Below are positions 8,391-15,761 of a stretch of DNA of 46,318 nt, piece after piece. This stretch comes from Verrucomicrobiota bacterium (lineage in GTDB: Bacteria; Verrucomicrobiota; Verrucomicrobiia; Opitutales; Opitutaceae). The DNA is taken from contig JAPLTR010000851.1 of NCBI GenBank assembly GCA_026398065.1, positions 1-46,318 of the forward strand, read 5' to 3'. The number at the start of each line of letters is the position of its first letter. The first letter of the stretch is position 1. The position numbers were made by a program, and so were the translations under genes. Below the pieces are notes generated by a model, which was not told the DNA's origin, did no database searches, and saw nothing but the letters and a program-made list of their open reading frames with translations.

Positions 8391-9134
8391 ATGATCGAAG
8401 CCCGCAACCTCACCAAGCTCTTTCGCGACAAGAAGCGCGGGGAGCTCCGCGCCGCGGACGACATCTCGTTTCGTGTCGAACCCGGGCAGATCTACGGCCT
8501 GCTCGGGGCCAACGGCGCGGGCAAGACCACCACGTTGCGCGTGCTCGCCACGCTGCTGCGACCGACCTCGGGCACCGCGACGCTCGCGGGCTTCGACGTG
8601 GCGCGCGAGCCGGAGAAGGTGCGCGCCAACGTGGGTTTTCTCGCCGCCTCGACCGCGCTCTACGCGCGACTAACCGCGCGGGAGATGATCACGTACTTCG
8701 GCCGGCTCAACGCGCTCACCGACGCGGCGATCCGCGAGCGCATCAAGCAGCTCTCCGCCGAACTCGACATGGACGAGTTTCTCGACCGGCGCTGCGACAA
8801 ATTCTCCACGGGCATGAAGCAGAAGACCTCGATCGCGCGGACGCTGATCCACGACCCGGCGGTGATGATCTTCGACGAGCCGACCCTCGGGCTCGACGTG
8901 ATGACGGCGCGGGCGATCGTGCAGTTCGTGCGCCAGTGCAAGGCACGCGGGAAAACCGTGATCTACTCGACGCACGTGATGAGCGAGGTGGAGAAACTCT
9001 GCGACACCATCGGCATCATCCATGATGGCAAGCTGCTGGCCGAGGGCACGCTCGCCGAGCTGCGCGCGCGCCACGGGGAGCAGGACATGGAGGAGATCTT
9101 TGTGAAGGTGGCCCGGACGGAGGAGCGCGCATGA
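8391..9134 (+). CDS. ABC exporter ATP-binding protein, NatA-like
   Basis: A 247-residue ATPase subunit. Walker A is GANGAGKTT, the signature is FSTGMKQKTS, Walker B and the catalytic Glu are VMIFDEPTLGLD, and the switch His is in YSTHVMSEVEKLCD. This pattern belongs to the NatA/DrrA group of ABC-2 exporters. The last codons overlap the permease start (ATGA at 9131-9134), so the two are translated together. NatAB of Bacillus exports sodium; whether this pair does is not shown by the sequence. It starts right after 'taaccctcct', a pyrimidine-rich leader without a Shine-Dalgarno motif. Confidence 0.93.
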   Translation: MIEARNLTKLFRDKKRGELRAADDISFRVEPGQIYGLLGANGAGKTTTLRVLATLLRPTSGTATLAGFDVAREPEKVRANVGFLAASTALYARLTAREMITYFGRLNALTDAAIRERIKQLSAELDMDEFLDRRCDKFSTGMKQKTSIARTLIHDPAVMIFDEPTLGLDVMTARAIVQFVRQCKARGKTVIYSTHVMSEVEKLCDTIGIIHDGKLLAEGTLAELRARHGEQDMEEIFVKVARTEERA

Positions 9135-10387
9135 ACTGGAACATCATTCTCACGATCTACCTGAAGGAGCTGCGCGACATGCTGCGAGACCGGCGCACGC
9201 TGTTTTCGATCATCATCATCCCGACACTGGTGATGCCGCTGATGACCTTCGGCTTCGGCAAGGTGGCGGCCAATGTCATCGGCAAGGCGCGCGAGGAGAT
9301 CCCGGCCATCGTGATCCTCGGGGGCGAAGATTCGCCGGCCGTGGTGGCCGCCCTCAGGGCGTCGAAGAAACTCAAGGTGGTCGACCGCGGCTCCGATTCG
9401 AAAAAACAGATCGAGGCCCAGATCGCGGACAAGAAGATCCGCGCCGCCGTCGAGCTGCCGCCGAAATTCGAGGCGGACCTCAAGGCGGGCGTCGCCCCCA
9501 CGGTGGTGATCTACCATTACGAGGGCGAATTGAAGTCCTCGCTCGGGGCGGGGGAGCTGGAGAAGTTTTTCCGCGACCTGCGGGAGCAGACCGTCACGGC
9601 CCGGCTGGCCGAGCGCTCGCTGCCGGCGACGCTGGTGAAGCCGTTCGATTTTCGGCGCGAGAATGTCGCGCCGCCCGAGAAGGTCGGCGGCAACATCGTC
9701 GGCGGCATCGTGCCCTACCTGATCATCATCCTCTGCTTCACGGGTGCGATGTATCCGGCGATGGATCTCACGGCGGGGGAAAAGGAGCGCGGCACGATGG
9801 AGACCCTGTTGTGCAGCCCGGTGGCCCGCGTGAACATCGTGCTCGGCAAGTTCCTCATGGTCCTGACCGGTTCGCTGTCGGCGATGGGCTTCATGCTGAT
9901 CTCGATGGGGACGACGGCGTTCATCGGCGGATCGCTGCTGATGAGCGGTGGCGGGGTCGGCAAGGCGGCCCAGGCCGCGGGACCCGCGAAATCTGCCGCG
10001 GCGGGCATGATCCCGCTCATCGATCCGCTCGGACTGCTGGGGGTGCTGGCGATGGTGTTCCCCGTCGCCGTGCTGTTCGCCGCCGTCGCGTTCACGATCT
10101 CGCTGTTTGCGAAGAGCCACAAGGAGGCGCAGAGCTACCTCGCGCCATTGATGATCGTGGTCATCATGCCGTCGGTGATCGGGATGTTGCCCGGCATCGA
10201 CCTCAACGCCCGGCTCGCGCTCGTGCCGCTGCTGAACCTCTCGCTCGTGTGCCGCGAAATGCTGTCGGGCGTGTGGCACTGGAACTACATCGCGATCATC
10301 TTCGGTTCGTCGTGCGTGTATGCGGCGGTGGCGCTGGCGCTCGCGGTGCGGATGTTCAACCGGGAGGACGTAATCTTCCGTACGTAG
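9131..10387 (+). CDS. ABC-2 exporter permease, NatB-like
   Basis: A 418-residue membrane protein. The N-terminus LKELRDMLRDRRTLFSIIIIPTLVMPL carries the first membrane helix and the preceding 'KEL.D..RDRR' coupling motif typical of NatB. A soluble extracytoplasmic domain spans about residues 45-190. Five to six further helices follow, with the AGEKERGTMETLLCSP motif of ABC-2 permeases and a C-terminal hydrophobic block ending IIFGSSCVYAAVALALAVRMF. A Gly/Ala-rich loop (SGGGVGKAAQAAGPAKSAAAG) interrupts the membrane domain. It is the last gene of the kinase-regulator-ATPase-permease operon; a GC-rich hairpin lies 70 bases downstream. Confidence 0.9.
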   Translation: MNWNIILTIYLKELRDMLRDRRTLFSIIIIPTLVMPLMTFGFGKVAANVIGKAREEIPAIVILGGEDSPAVVAALRASKKLKVVDRGSDSKKQIEAQIADKKIRAAVELPPKFEADLKAGVAPTVVIYHYEGELKSSLGAGELEKFFRDLREQTVTARLAERSLPATLVKPFDFRRENVAPPEKVGGNIVGGIVPYLIIILCFTGAMYPAMDLTAGEKERGTMETLLCSPVARVNIVLGKFLMVLTGSLSAMGFMLISMGTTAFIGGSLLMSGGGVGKAAQAAGPAKSAAAGMIPLIDPLGLLGVLAMVFPVAVLFAAVAFTISLFAKSHKEAQSYLAPLMIVVIMPSVIGMLPGIDLNARLALVPLLNLSLVCREMLSGVWHWNYIAIIFGSSCVYAAVALALAVRMFNREDVIFRT

Positions 10388-10456
10388 GGCCGGCAATGGC
10401 GGCGAATTGTGAAAAATTTAAAAATCCCGGCGCGTGGGTGTTAACCGTGGGTAAAA

Positions 10457-10484
10457 GCCGGCCGCGCCTATAGCGCCGGCCGGC
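10457..10484 (+). other. GC-rich hairpin after the ABC permease gene
   Basis: Perfect 8-bp inverted repeat GCCGGCCG (10457-10464) and CGGCCGGC (10477-10484) around a 12-base loop containing CTATAG. No T-tract follows, so it is at best a weak intrinsic terminator or RNA-stabilising 3' structure for the upstream operon. Confidence 0.4.
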
Positions 10485-10528
10485 GAGTTGTGTCATAAGG
10501 TGTCGCGGTCAGAGCACCGCCACAACTC
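10485..10528 (+). promoter_or_regulatory. Structured 5' leader ending at the start codon of the coiled-coil gene
   Basis: GAGTTGTG (10485-10492) is an exact reverse complement of CACAACTC (10521-10528), whose last base touches the ATG at 10529. Nested inside, GCGGT (10505-10509) pairs with ACCGC (10516-10520), which abuts the outer stem. The result is a two-part hairpin with a 12-base bulge that occupies the position where a ribosome would bind. No Shine-Dalgarno is present. Translational control or a protein-binding site is an inference from this geometry. Confidence 0.45.
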
Positions 10529-11158
10529 ATGAACACAACCATCACCTTTCCTCCGCGCCCGCCGGCCCTGAAGCTTGTCCGTGCGTCCGCATCCTCCACA
10601 TCCTCCGCACCGCCGTCGGAAGAGATCTGGGCCTCGACCCTTGCGGAGGAGCGCCGTCGACTGCAGGAAGATCACGACGCGTTGCGGCTCCGGGAGGACA
10701 ACCTCCGCGAGTACGAAGCCCGCTTGCGCGCGATGCAGGACGAGATTGACGCGAAGCGCGGGGCGGCTTCGGCCGCCGTTCCGGCAGCGACCCCGGCGCG
10801 CCCGCCGGCGTCCGTGGTCCGGCCGCTGACCAGGGCGCCGTTCGACGGCGATCCCGCCCTCGCCGGGGCGTGGGAGAAACTTCACCGCGCGCGCGAACTG
10901 CTCGAGGCCGAGCAGACCCACTTGCGCGACGAGCGCATCATCACCCAGGAAAAGGCCAGCGAGGTGAAGCGCCGCGAGAAGGCGGTCGCCGAACGCGAGG
11001 CCCGCGTGGCGGAGCGCGAGCGACAGTTGGTCGAGGCGATGGAGGGCCTGACGCCCGCGCCGCAACCCGTGGCGGCGGAGCACACGATGTCGGCGATGAG
11101 CCGGCTCACGCGCGCGCCGTTCGACATGGCGCGTTCGGTCTTCGGCGCGAAGAAATGA
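10529..11158 (+). CDS. Hypothetical coiled-coil protein with two LTRAPFD motifs
   Basis: A 209-residue protein of no family I recognise. The N-terminal 30 residues are Pro/Ser-rich. Two predicted coiled coils follow (about 35-75, EERRRLQEDHDALRLREDNL..., and about 120-175, KASEVKRREKAVAEREARVAERERQL), separated by an Ala/Pro linker. The same motif LTRAPFD occurs after each: RPLTRAPFDGD (residue about 98) and SRLTRAPFDMARSVFGAKK at the C-terminus. The first third of the sequence has no signal peptide or membrane helix, so it is probably cytoplasmic. It stands alone, behind a structured leader (10485-10528). A short internal repeat flanking a coiled coil suggests a peptide docking motif or an assembly/cytoskeletal role, but this is speculation. 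Confidence 0.7.
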   Translation: MNTTITFPPRPPALKLVRASASSTSSAPPSEEIWASTLAEERRRLQEDHDALRLREDNLREYEARLRAMQDEIDAKRGAASAAVPAATPARPPASVVRPLTRAPFDGDPALAGAWEKLHRARELLEAEQTHLRDERIITQEKASEVKRREKAVAEREARVAERERQLVEAMEGLTPAPQPVAAEHTMSAMSRLTRAPFDMARSVFGAKK

Positions 11159-11238
11159 CCGGTCCATGACACGGAGATTTTCCCGCGGCTGAAAAATCGG
11201 CTTGCACCACGCGTGCGGCCCCGCCATCCCGTCCCGCA

Positions 11239-11364
11239 ATGATTTCGTCCGCCCTCGTCGTCGCTACCTACGCTACCGTCTCCATGACGGTAGGTAAACG
11301 CGCACGCTGGCACGGGTCGGCTTGGCGACGATGGTCAGGCGCGAAAATCGCGCGACACGGCTGA
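11239..11364 (+). CDS. Possible 41-residue small ORF upstream of a terminator
   Basis: An ATG at 11239 opens a short frame beginning MISSALVVATYATVSMTVGK and continuing with an Arg/Trp-rich half (RARWHGSAWRRWSGAK) to a TGA 30 bases before a strong terminator. The first half has the C/G-ending codons typical of this genome; the second half does so less clearly. It also overlaps an 8-bp hairpin CTACCGTC/GACGGTAG (about 11273-11293). It could be a leader peptide, the coding part of a small transcript, or chance. No relative is known to me. Confidence 0.25.
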   Translation: MISSALVVATYATVSMTVGKRARWHGSAWRRWSGAKIARHG

Positions 11365-11393
11365 ACCAGCCGCGAAATCTGAAAACCACCGCC

Positions 11394-11427
11394 AAGCCCG
11401 ACTCACCCGAGTCGGGCTTTTTGTTTT
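11394..11427 (+). terminator. Rho-independent terminator
   Basis: Perfect 11-bp stem AAGCCCGACTC (11394-11404) and GAGTCGGGCTT (11409-11419) with loop ACCC, followed by TTTGTTTT. It is oriented for plus-strand transcription. It lies 235 bases after the coiled-coil gene and only 38 bases before the methyltransferase start, so it could end the upstream transcript, end a small RNA made from about 11200-11390, or act as an attenuator for the methyltransferase operon. Confidence 0.85.
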
Positions 11428-11464
11428 CCAAAACCTCCACGCCCTTTTCGTCCCACCGCTCCCC

Positions 11465-12250
11465 ATGCCAACGCTCCTCGCTCCACCACCGTCCGTCCCG
11501 GCCGCCGCCCCCGTGCGGAGGCCGTTTCCTCCCTCGTTACCGTCGCGTGCGCCCGCGCAGATTGACCTGCCCGCCGTCTCGTTTTTCGGGCGCACGCTCG
11601 CCGAATACGCCCAGTTCTTTGCGCTCGACCTGCCCGCGCTGCGGCGGCGCGACGTGCTCGATGTCGCGGCGGGCCCTTCGTCCTTCGTCGCCGAGGCCTG
11701 CGCCCGCGGCATCGACGCCGTGGCGGTCGACCCGCTCTACGCGGGCCGCGTTGACGAACTCACGGCCCGGATCGACGGCGACTACGCGCGGATGCTGACG
11801 CAGATGCGCGCGAAGCCGGCGCTGTTCCGCATGAAGTCGTTTCCGTCGTTTGACGCGGCGGAGGCGGACCGGCGGGCGGCGGCGCAGCGTTTCCTGGCGG
11901 ATTTCTCCACGCACTCCCTGCACGGCCGGTACGTGGCCGGCGCGCTGCCGCGGCTCCCATTCTTCGACGACTCGTTCGACCTCGTGCTGTGCGCGCACCT
12001 GCTGTTTATCTACGCGAACCGGTTCGACTTCGACTGGCACGTCGCCGCGTGCCGCGAGCTCGCGCGGGTGAGCGCGGGCGAGGTGCGCATCCACCCGGTG
12101 TGCGGCCCCGACGGGCGGCCCTACCCGAAGCTCGCGGCGCTGCGGCGCGAACTGCGCGCCGGCGGCATCGAGAGCGAGGTCGTGCGCGTGGACTACGAGT
12201 TCTTCATCGGCAGCGGCTCGATGCTGGTGCTGAGGAAGGGCGCGACATGA
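11465..12250 (+). CDS. Class I SAM-dependent methyltransferase
   Basis: A 261-residue protein. SAM-binding motif I is VLDVAAGPSSFVAEACARG, followed by the acidic end of strand 2 (AVAVDPLYAG), and motif IV is LPFFDDSFDLVLCAHLLF. The first 35 residues are Pro/Ala-rich and probably disordered; an internal start near the IDLPAVSFFG segment cannot be excluded. No substrate is evident. The gene overlaps the next one by four bases (ATGA at 12247-12250) and is likely the head of an operon with the monooxygenase-like protein and thymidine phosphorylase. The start follows 'ccgctcccc', with no Shine-Dalgarno, 38 bases behind an intrinsic terminator. Confidence 0.8.
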   Translation: MPTLLAPPPSVPAAAPVRRPFPPSLPSRAPAQIDLPAVSFFGRTLAEYAQFFALDLPALRRRDVLDVAAGPSSFVAEACARGIDAVAVDPLYAGRVDELTARIDGDYARMLTQMRAKPALFRMKSFPSFDAAEADRRAAAQRFLADFSTHSLHGRYVAGALPRLPFFDDSFDLVLCAHLLFIYANRFDFDWHVAACRELARVSAGEVRIHPVCGPDGRPYPKLAALRRELRAGGIESEVVRVDYEFFIGSGSMLVLRKGAT

Positions 12251-12600
12251 GCGCGCCCGGCGAACTCGCGCGCACGCCCGCACCGCCGTACTACGCGGTG
12301 ATCTTCACCTCGAAACGCGCGGCCGACGACGGCCGCGGCTACGGCGCGATGGCGCAGCGCATGGTCGACCTCGGCTCGCGCTACGACGGGTTTCTCGGGA
12401 TCGAGAGCGCGCGCGGCGCCGACGGCGTGGGCATCACGGTGAGCTACTGGCGCGACGAGGCGGCGATCCTCGCGTGGAAACGCGACACCGAGCACGAGAA
12501 GGCGCAGCGCGGCGGACGCGAGGCCTGGTACGACGCCTACGAGGTGCGAATCGCGAAGGTGGAGCGCGCCTATGGATTTGCGCGCGGCGCGCCGGCCTGA
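12247..12600 (+). CDS. Antibiotic biosynthesis monooxygenase (ABM)-like protein
   Basis: A 117-residue small ferredoxin-like dimer-type protein. It starts MSAPGELARTPAPPYYAVIFTSKRA and has the ABM pattern of a first strand (YYAVIFTSKR), a Met-rich helix (YGAMAQRMVDLGSRYDGFLGIESAR), a central strand (GITVSYWRDEAAILAWKRDTEHEKAQ) and a final strand (YEVRIAKVERAYGF). The YWRDEAAILAWK...H segment is typical of YbaA/ABM relatives of unknown substrate. Translation is coupled to the methyltransferase gene (overlap ATGA). It ends 12 bases before thymidine phosphorylase. Enzymatic activity cannot be inferred from the fold alone. Confidence 0.8.
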   Translation: MSAPGELARTPAPPYYAVIFTSKRAADDGRGYGAMAQRMVDLGSRYDGFLGIESARGADGVGITVSYWRDEAAILAWKRDTEHEKAQRGGREAWYDAYEVRIAKVERAYGFARGAPA

Positions 12601-12612
12601 GAGAGTCGGCGG

Positions 12613-13917
12613 ATGTTCCCCCAACATATCATTGCCCGGAAACGCGACGGCCACGCGCTCACCCGCGACGAGATCGTGGCGTTTGTGCGGGGCGCGACCG
12701 ACGGCTCGTGGGCCGACTACCAGCTCAGCGCGATGCTGATGGCGATCGTGTGGCGCGGGATGACGCCGCAGGAGACCGCGTTTTACACCGAGGCGATGAT
12801 GCACTCGGGCGTCGTCGCCGACCTCTCCAGTCTCAAGGTCCCGAAGGCCGACAAGCACTCGACCGGCGGCGTGGGCGACAAGGTCTCGCTGCACCTCGCG
12901 CCGATGATCGCGGCCTGCGGCGTCGCGGTGCCGATGATCTCCGGCCGCGGCCTCGGGCACACCGGCGGGACGCTCGACAAGCTGGAGGCGATCCCGGGCT
13001 TCCGCGTGAACCTTCCGCTCGACGCCTACCGCGCGCAACTGGAGCAGATCGGCCTCGCGCTGATCGGCCAGACGGCGGACCTCGCGCCGGCCGACAAGAA
13101 ACTCTACGCGCTCCGCGACGTGACCGCGACGGTCGAGAGCATCCCGCTCATCTGCGGCAGCATCCTCTCGAAGAAACTCGCCGAGGGCATCGACGTGCTC
13201 GTGCTCGACGTCAAGTTTGGCCGCGGGGCCTTCATGAAAGACAAGGCGAAGGCCCGCGAGCTGGCGCAGGCGCTGGTCTCCGTCGCGACCGCGATGGGCA
13301 AGCCCACGCGCGCGGTGCTGACCGCGATGGACGAGCCGCTCGGCGGCACCGTCGGCAACGCACTGGAGGTGATGGAATCAATCGAATGTCTGCGCGGCCA
13401 CGGTCCCGCCGACTTGATGGAGGTGACCTTCGCGCTCGGCGAACAGATGCTGCTGCTGGCCAAGGTGGTGGCGACGAAGGACGAGGCGCGGGCGAAGCTG
13501 GAGGCGAGCCTCGCGAGCGGCGCGGCGCTGGAAAAATTCAGGGCGATGGTCGCCGCGCAGGGCGGCGAGACGCGCGTGGTGGACGAGCCGGTGCGGCTGC
13601 CGCAGGCAAAGTTCAAGGAAGCGCTCGCCGCGACCCAGGCGGGGTTTGTGACCGAGGTCGATGCGATGGGCGTGGCGCTCGCGGCGCTGCGGCTCGGCGC
13701 CGGTCGCGCGAAGGCCGAGGATAAAATCGATCATGCGGTGGGCGTGAGCGCGCTCGTGAAAGTCGGCGAACGCGTCGCGGTGGGCGCGCCCCTCGGCGTG
13801 GTCCACGCCAACGACGCGAGCGCGCTGGCGGAGGCGAAGGCGATGCTGGCGAAGGCGATCGTCGTGGGCGAGCGGGCGACGGCGCCGGGCCGGCTGGTGG
13901 AGGAGATTCTGGGCTAG
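12613..13917 (+). CDS. deoA: Thymidine phosphorylase
   Basis: A 434-residue pyrimidine-nucleoside phosphorylase that converts thymidine (or uridine) and phosphate to base and (deoxy)ribose 1-phosphate. The phosphate/substrate-binding signatures are KADKHSTGGVGDKVSLHLAPM, ISGRGLGHTGGTLDKLE, YALRDVTATVESIPLI and ICGSILSKKLAEG, all intact, and length is normal for the family. With the deoC and ribokinase genes elsewhere in the window this supports deoxynucleoside use, although the genes are 9-12 kb apart and not one operon; a phosphopentomutase gene is not in the window. A purine-rich 'gagagagtcggcgg' precedes the ATG, one of the few Shine-Dalgarno-like leaders here. Confidence 0.95.
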   Translation: MFPQHIIARKRDGHALTRDEIVAFVRGATDGSWADYQLSAMLMAIVWRGMTPQETAFYTEAMMHSGVVADLSSLKVPKADKHSTGGVGDKVSLHLAPMIAACGVAVPMISGRGLGHTGGTLDKLEAIPGFRVNLPLDAYRAQLEQIGLALIGQTADLAPADKKLYALRDVTATVESIPLICGSILSKKLAEGIDVLVLDVKFGRGAFMKDKAKARELAQALVSVATAMGKPTRAVLTAMDEPLGGTVGNALEVMESIECLRGHGPADLMEVTFALGEQMLLLAKVVATKDEARAKLEASLASGAALEKFRAMVAAQGGETRVVDEPVRLPQAKFKEALAATQAGFVTEVDAMGVALAALRLGAGRAKAEDKIDHAVGVSALVKVGERVAVGAPLGVVHANDASALAEAKAMLAKAIVVGERATAPGRLVEEILG

Positions 13918-14100
13918 GGCCGGGACCGGTTCGCAGGTGGCGGCGCGCCCCAAAGGGCCCGCGCGAGAGATCGGGGGATCACCCGGGGGTAATTGCTGTC
14001 ATATGCACAGTTATATCCCGAGCGGGCGGCGCTTTAGTCCGTCCCGTGCGTCCGGCTGCTCGTAGTCAGAGTGGTGTGCAAAATCCCGATAACCCTCGTT

Positions 14101-14574
14101 ATGAAAACAAAACTCCTGTTCGCGATGGCGATGCTCGCGGCCTGCCTCGCAGGCTGCGTTTCCACGGCCGACAAGCTCAACAACATCAAGATCGGCATGA
14201 CGCGAGGCCAGGTCGTCGCCCTCCTGGGCGAGCCGAACAGCATGAGCGCCCAGGGTAACATCGAGTACCTGACCTACTATCTCGCCAACGAGGCGGTCTC
14301 GCGCGACCAGCCCTACGCCGTGCGGCTGGTCGATGGAAAGGTGGAGTCGTTCGGGCGGTTCATCCAACTGGCCGACATCTACAACCGGCCGGTCAACGGC
14401 AACCCGCCGACCAATCCGTGGGGCACGGCGCCGATGATGATGCCAGCAATGGCGCCCGCGAGTGCGCCCGACATCGTCACCCAGCTCCAGCAGTTGAAGG
14501 CGTTGAAAGATCAGGGCGTCCTGAACGAAGAGGAGTTTCAGAAAGCGAAGGCGCGGGTGCTGGCGGCCAAGTGA
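14101..14574 (+). CDS. SHOCT-domain lipoprotein with SmpA/BamE-like N-terminus
   Basis: I choose ATG 14101 over the upstream ATG 14071 because it gives a clean lipoprotein signal, MKTKLLFAMAMLAACLAGC, with lipobox LAGC and Cys19 as the lipidation site. The mature start has KLNNIKIGMTRGQVVALLGEPN, the pattern of SmpA/OmlA/BamE-like domains. The middle is Pro/Asn/Met-rich (GNPPTNPWGTAPMMMPAMAPA). The last 35 residues (IVTQLQQLKALKDQGVLNEEEFQKAKARVLA) are a SHOCT domain. The 157-residue protein is probably anchored in the outer membrane or periplasmic face. It stands alone between deoA and the DUF6807 gene. Its role is unknown. Confidence 0.85.
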   Translation: MKTKLLFAMAMLAACLAGCVSTADKLNNIKIGMTRGQVVALLGEPNSMSAQGNIEYLTYYLANEAVSRDQPYAVRLVDGKVESFGRFIQLADIYNRPVNGNPPTNPWGTAPMMMPAMAPASAPDIVTQLQQLKALKDQGVLNEEEFQKAKARVLAAK

Positions 14575-14669
14575 GCCGGCGGCCGCGCCCAGCTGAATAA
14601 ATTTGCGCGCGTCATAGGGGACCGCGCGCTTGACCGACCCGGGCGGCGCGAATCACTGATTGTCCTTTC

Positions 14670-15719
14670 ATGAATCGCACCTCCCTTCTGGCCTTTTTTC
14701 TGCCACGCAACCGTAACGGGCTCCGCCGGACGGCGCGGCTCCCGTTGGCCACTCTGGCGATTCTGGCTGGCGGGACGGGGTCCGCCTTTGGCCAGGTGAA
14801 GTTCACCCCCGGTGCCGAGCAGGTGGCGGTCGCGGTCAACGGGCAGCCCTTTACGGTCTTCCACTACGGGCGCGTGGAGAACAAGCCGTTCCTCCATCCG
14901 CTGCTGACTCCGTCCGGGAAGAATGTGTTGCGCGGTTTTCCGGTCAGCCCGCTGCCGGGCGACCCGACCGACCGCCCGCACCAGCGCGGGCTGTGGGTCG
15001 GCTCGGAGGGTGTCACCGGGCCCGGGGGCCAGGCGGATTTCTGGGAGAACGATCCGCTGTACCCCGCCGAGGGCAAGGGCCGGATCGTCGTGCAAAAGCT
15101 CCTGGAGGCCACCGAGGGCGCGGAGCAGGGCCGGCTCGCGATCGAGGCGCACTGGATCAGCCCGCAGAAAAAGGTGTGGGTGGTCGAGCGCCGCACGATG
15201 ACCTTCTACAGCCAGCCGGCGGACTGCCGGATGTTTGACGTGACCATCGAGCTCACGGCGGCCGAGCCGATCACCTTCGACGACGAGCAGGACGGCGTCC
15301 TCGGGCTGCGCCTCGCGCTGCCGTTCGACGACCACTACGACGGCAAGGTCGTGAACGAGGCGGGCCGCACGCAGGAGGATGTGCGCGGCCAGCGCTCGCC
15401 CTGGCTCGACTGGGTGGGACAACTGGACCCCCGGGAGTACCAGAGCTCCATCCACGGCAGCGGCGAGGCGATCGGCGTGGCGGTGTTCGACCACCCTTCG
15501 AACCACAACTACCCCGCGCGCTGGCAGGTGCGGACCAACGGCGTGTACATCCTGAGCCCGTTTGGCGGCAAGGCCTTCGAGAAATTCGACCCGACGGCCA
15601 GGGACGCGGCGCACCCGATGAAGCGCGGCGACACGCTGCGCTTCCGCTACCGCATTTTGATCCACCCGGAGAAGGTGGGCATCGCGCCGTTTTTCAAGGC
15701 GTGGGCCGCGCAAAAGTGA
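14670..15719 (+). CDS. DUF6807 (PmoA-type) secreted protein
   Basis: A 349-residue protein with an Arg-rich, hydrophobic N-terminus ending ATLAILAGGTGSAFGQ, likely a signal peptide. The body matches the DUF6807 family: HYGRVENKPFLHPLLTPSG, DRPHQRGLWVG, VDFWEN-like ADFWENDPLY, LDWVGQLD and FDHPSNHNYPARWQVRTNG, with the His-rich motifs that probably form the active or binding site. Family members are common in carbohydrate-utilisation clusters of Verrucomicrobiota and Bacteroidota; no activity is assigned to my knowledge. It is followed after 42 bases by a TonB-dependent receptor gene, so the two may be co-expressed. Confidence 0.82.
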   Translation: MNRTSLLAFFLPRNRNGLRRTARLPLATLAILAGGTGSAFGQVKFTPGAEQVAVAVNGQPFTVFHYGRVENKPFLHPLLTPSGKNVLRGFPVSPLPGDPTDRPHQRGLWVGSEGVTGPGGQADFWENDPLYPAEGKGRIVVQKLLEATEGAEQGRLAIEAHWISPQKKVWVVERRTMTFYSQPADCRMFDVTIELTAAEPITFDDEQDGVLGLRLALPFDDHYDGKVVNEAGRTQEDVRGQRSPWLDWVGQLDPREYQSSIHGSGEAIGVAVFDHPSNHNYPARWQVRTNGVYILSPFGGKAFEKFDPTARDAAHPMKRGDTLRFRYRILIHPEKVGIAPFFKAWAAQK

Positions 15720-15737
15720 GGGCCGCCCCGACGGGAA

Positions 15738-15754
15738 AATAATTATCCATTATC
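15738..15754 (+). promoter_or_regulatory. Possible Fur-like operator before the TonB receptor gene
   Basis: An AT-rich island in otherwise GC-rich DNA holds ATTATC (15742-15747) and ATTATC (15749-15754) separated by one base, close to the hexamer repeats of a Fur box. It ends seven bases before the ATG, where it would also cover the ribosome-binding region. The match to the 19-bp consensus is partial, so confidence is low. Confidence 0.3.
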
Positions 15755-15761
15755 TGAATAC

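Noticed and set aside
11200-11393. tRNA, tmRNA or SRP RNA before the terminator at 11394
   Set aside because: No T-loop GGTTCGA-like motif, no cloverleaf and no GGAAGG-AGCAGCC SRP core could be found.
14071-14100. Upstream ATG of the SHOCT lipoprotein
   Set aside because: Starting at 14101 gives a standard lipoprotein signal; the upstream start would place charged-poor extra residues before it.
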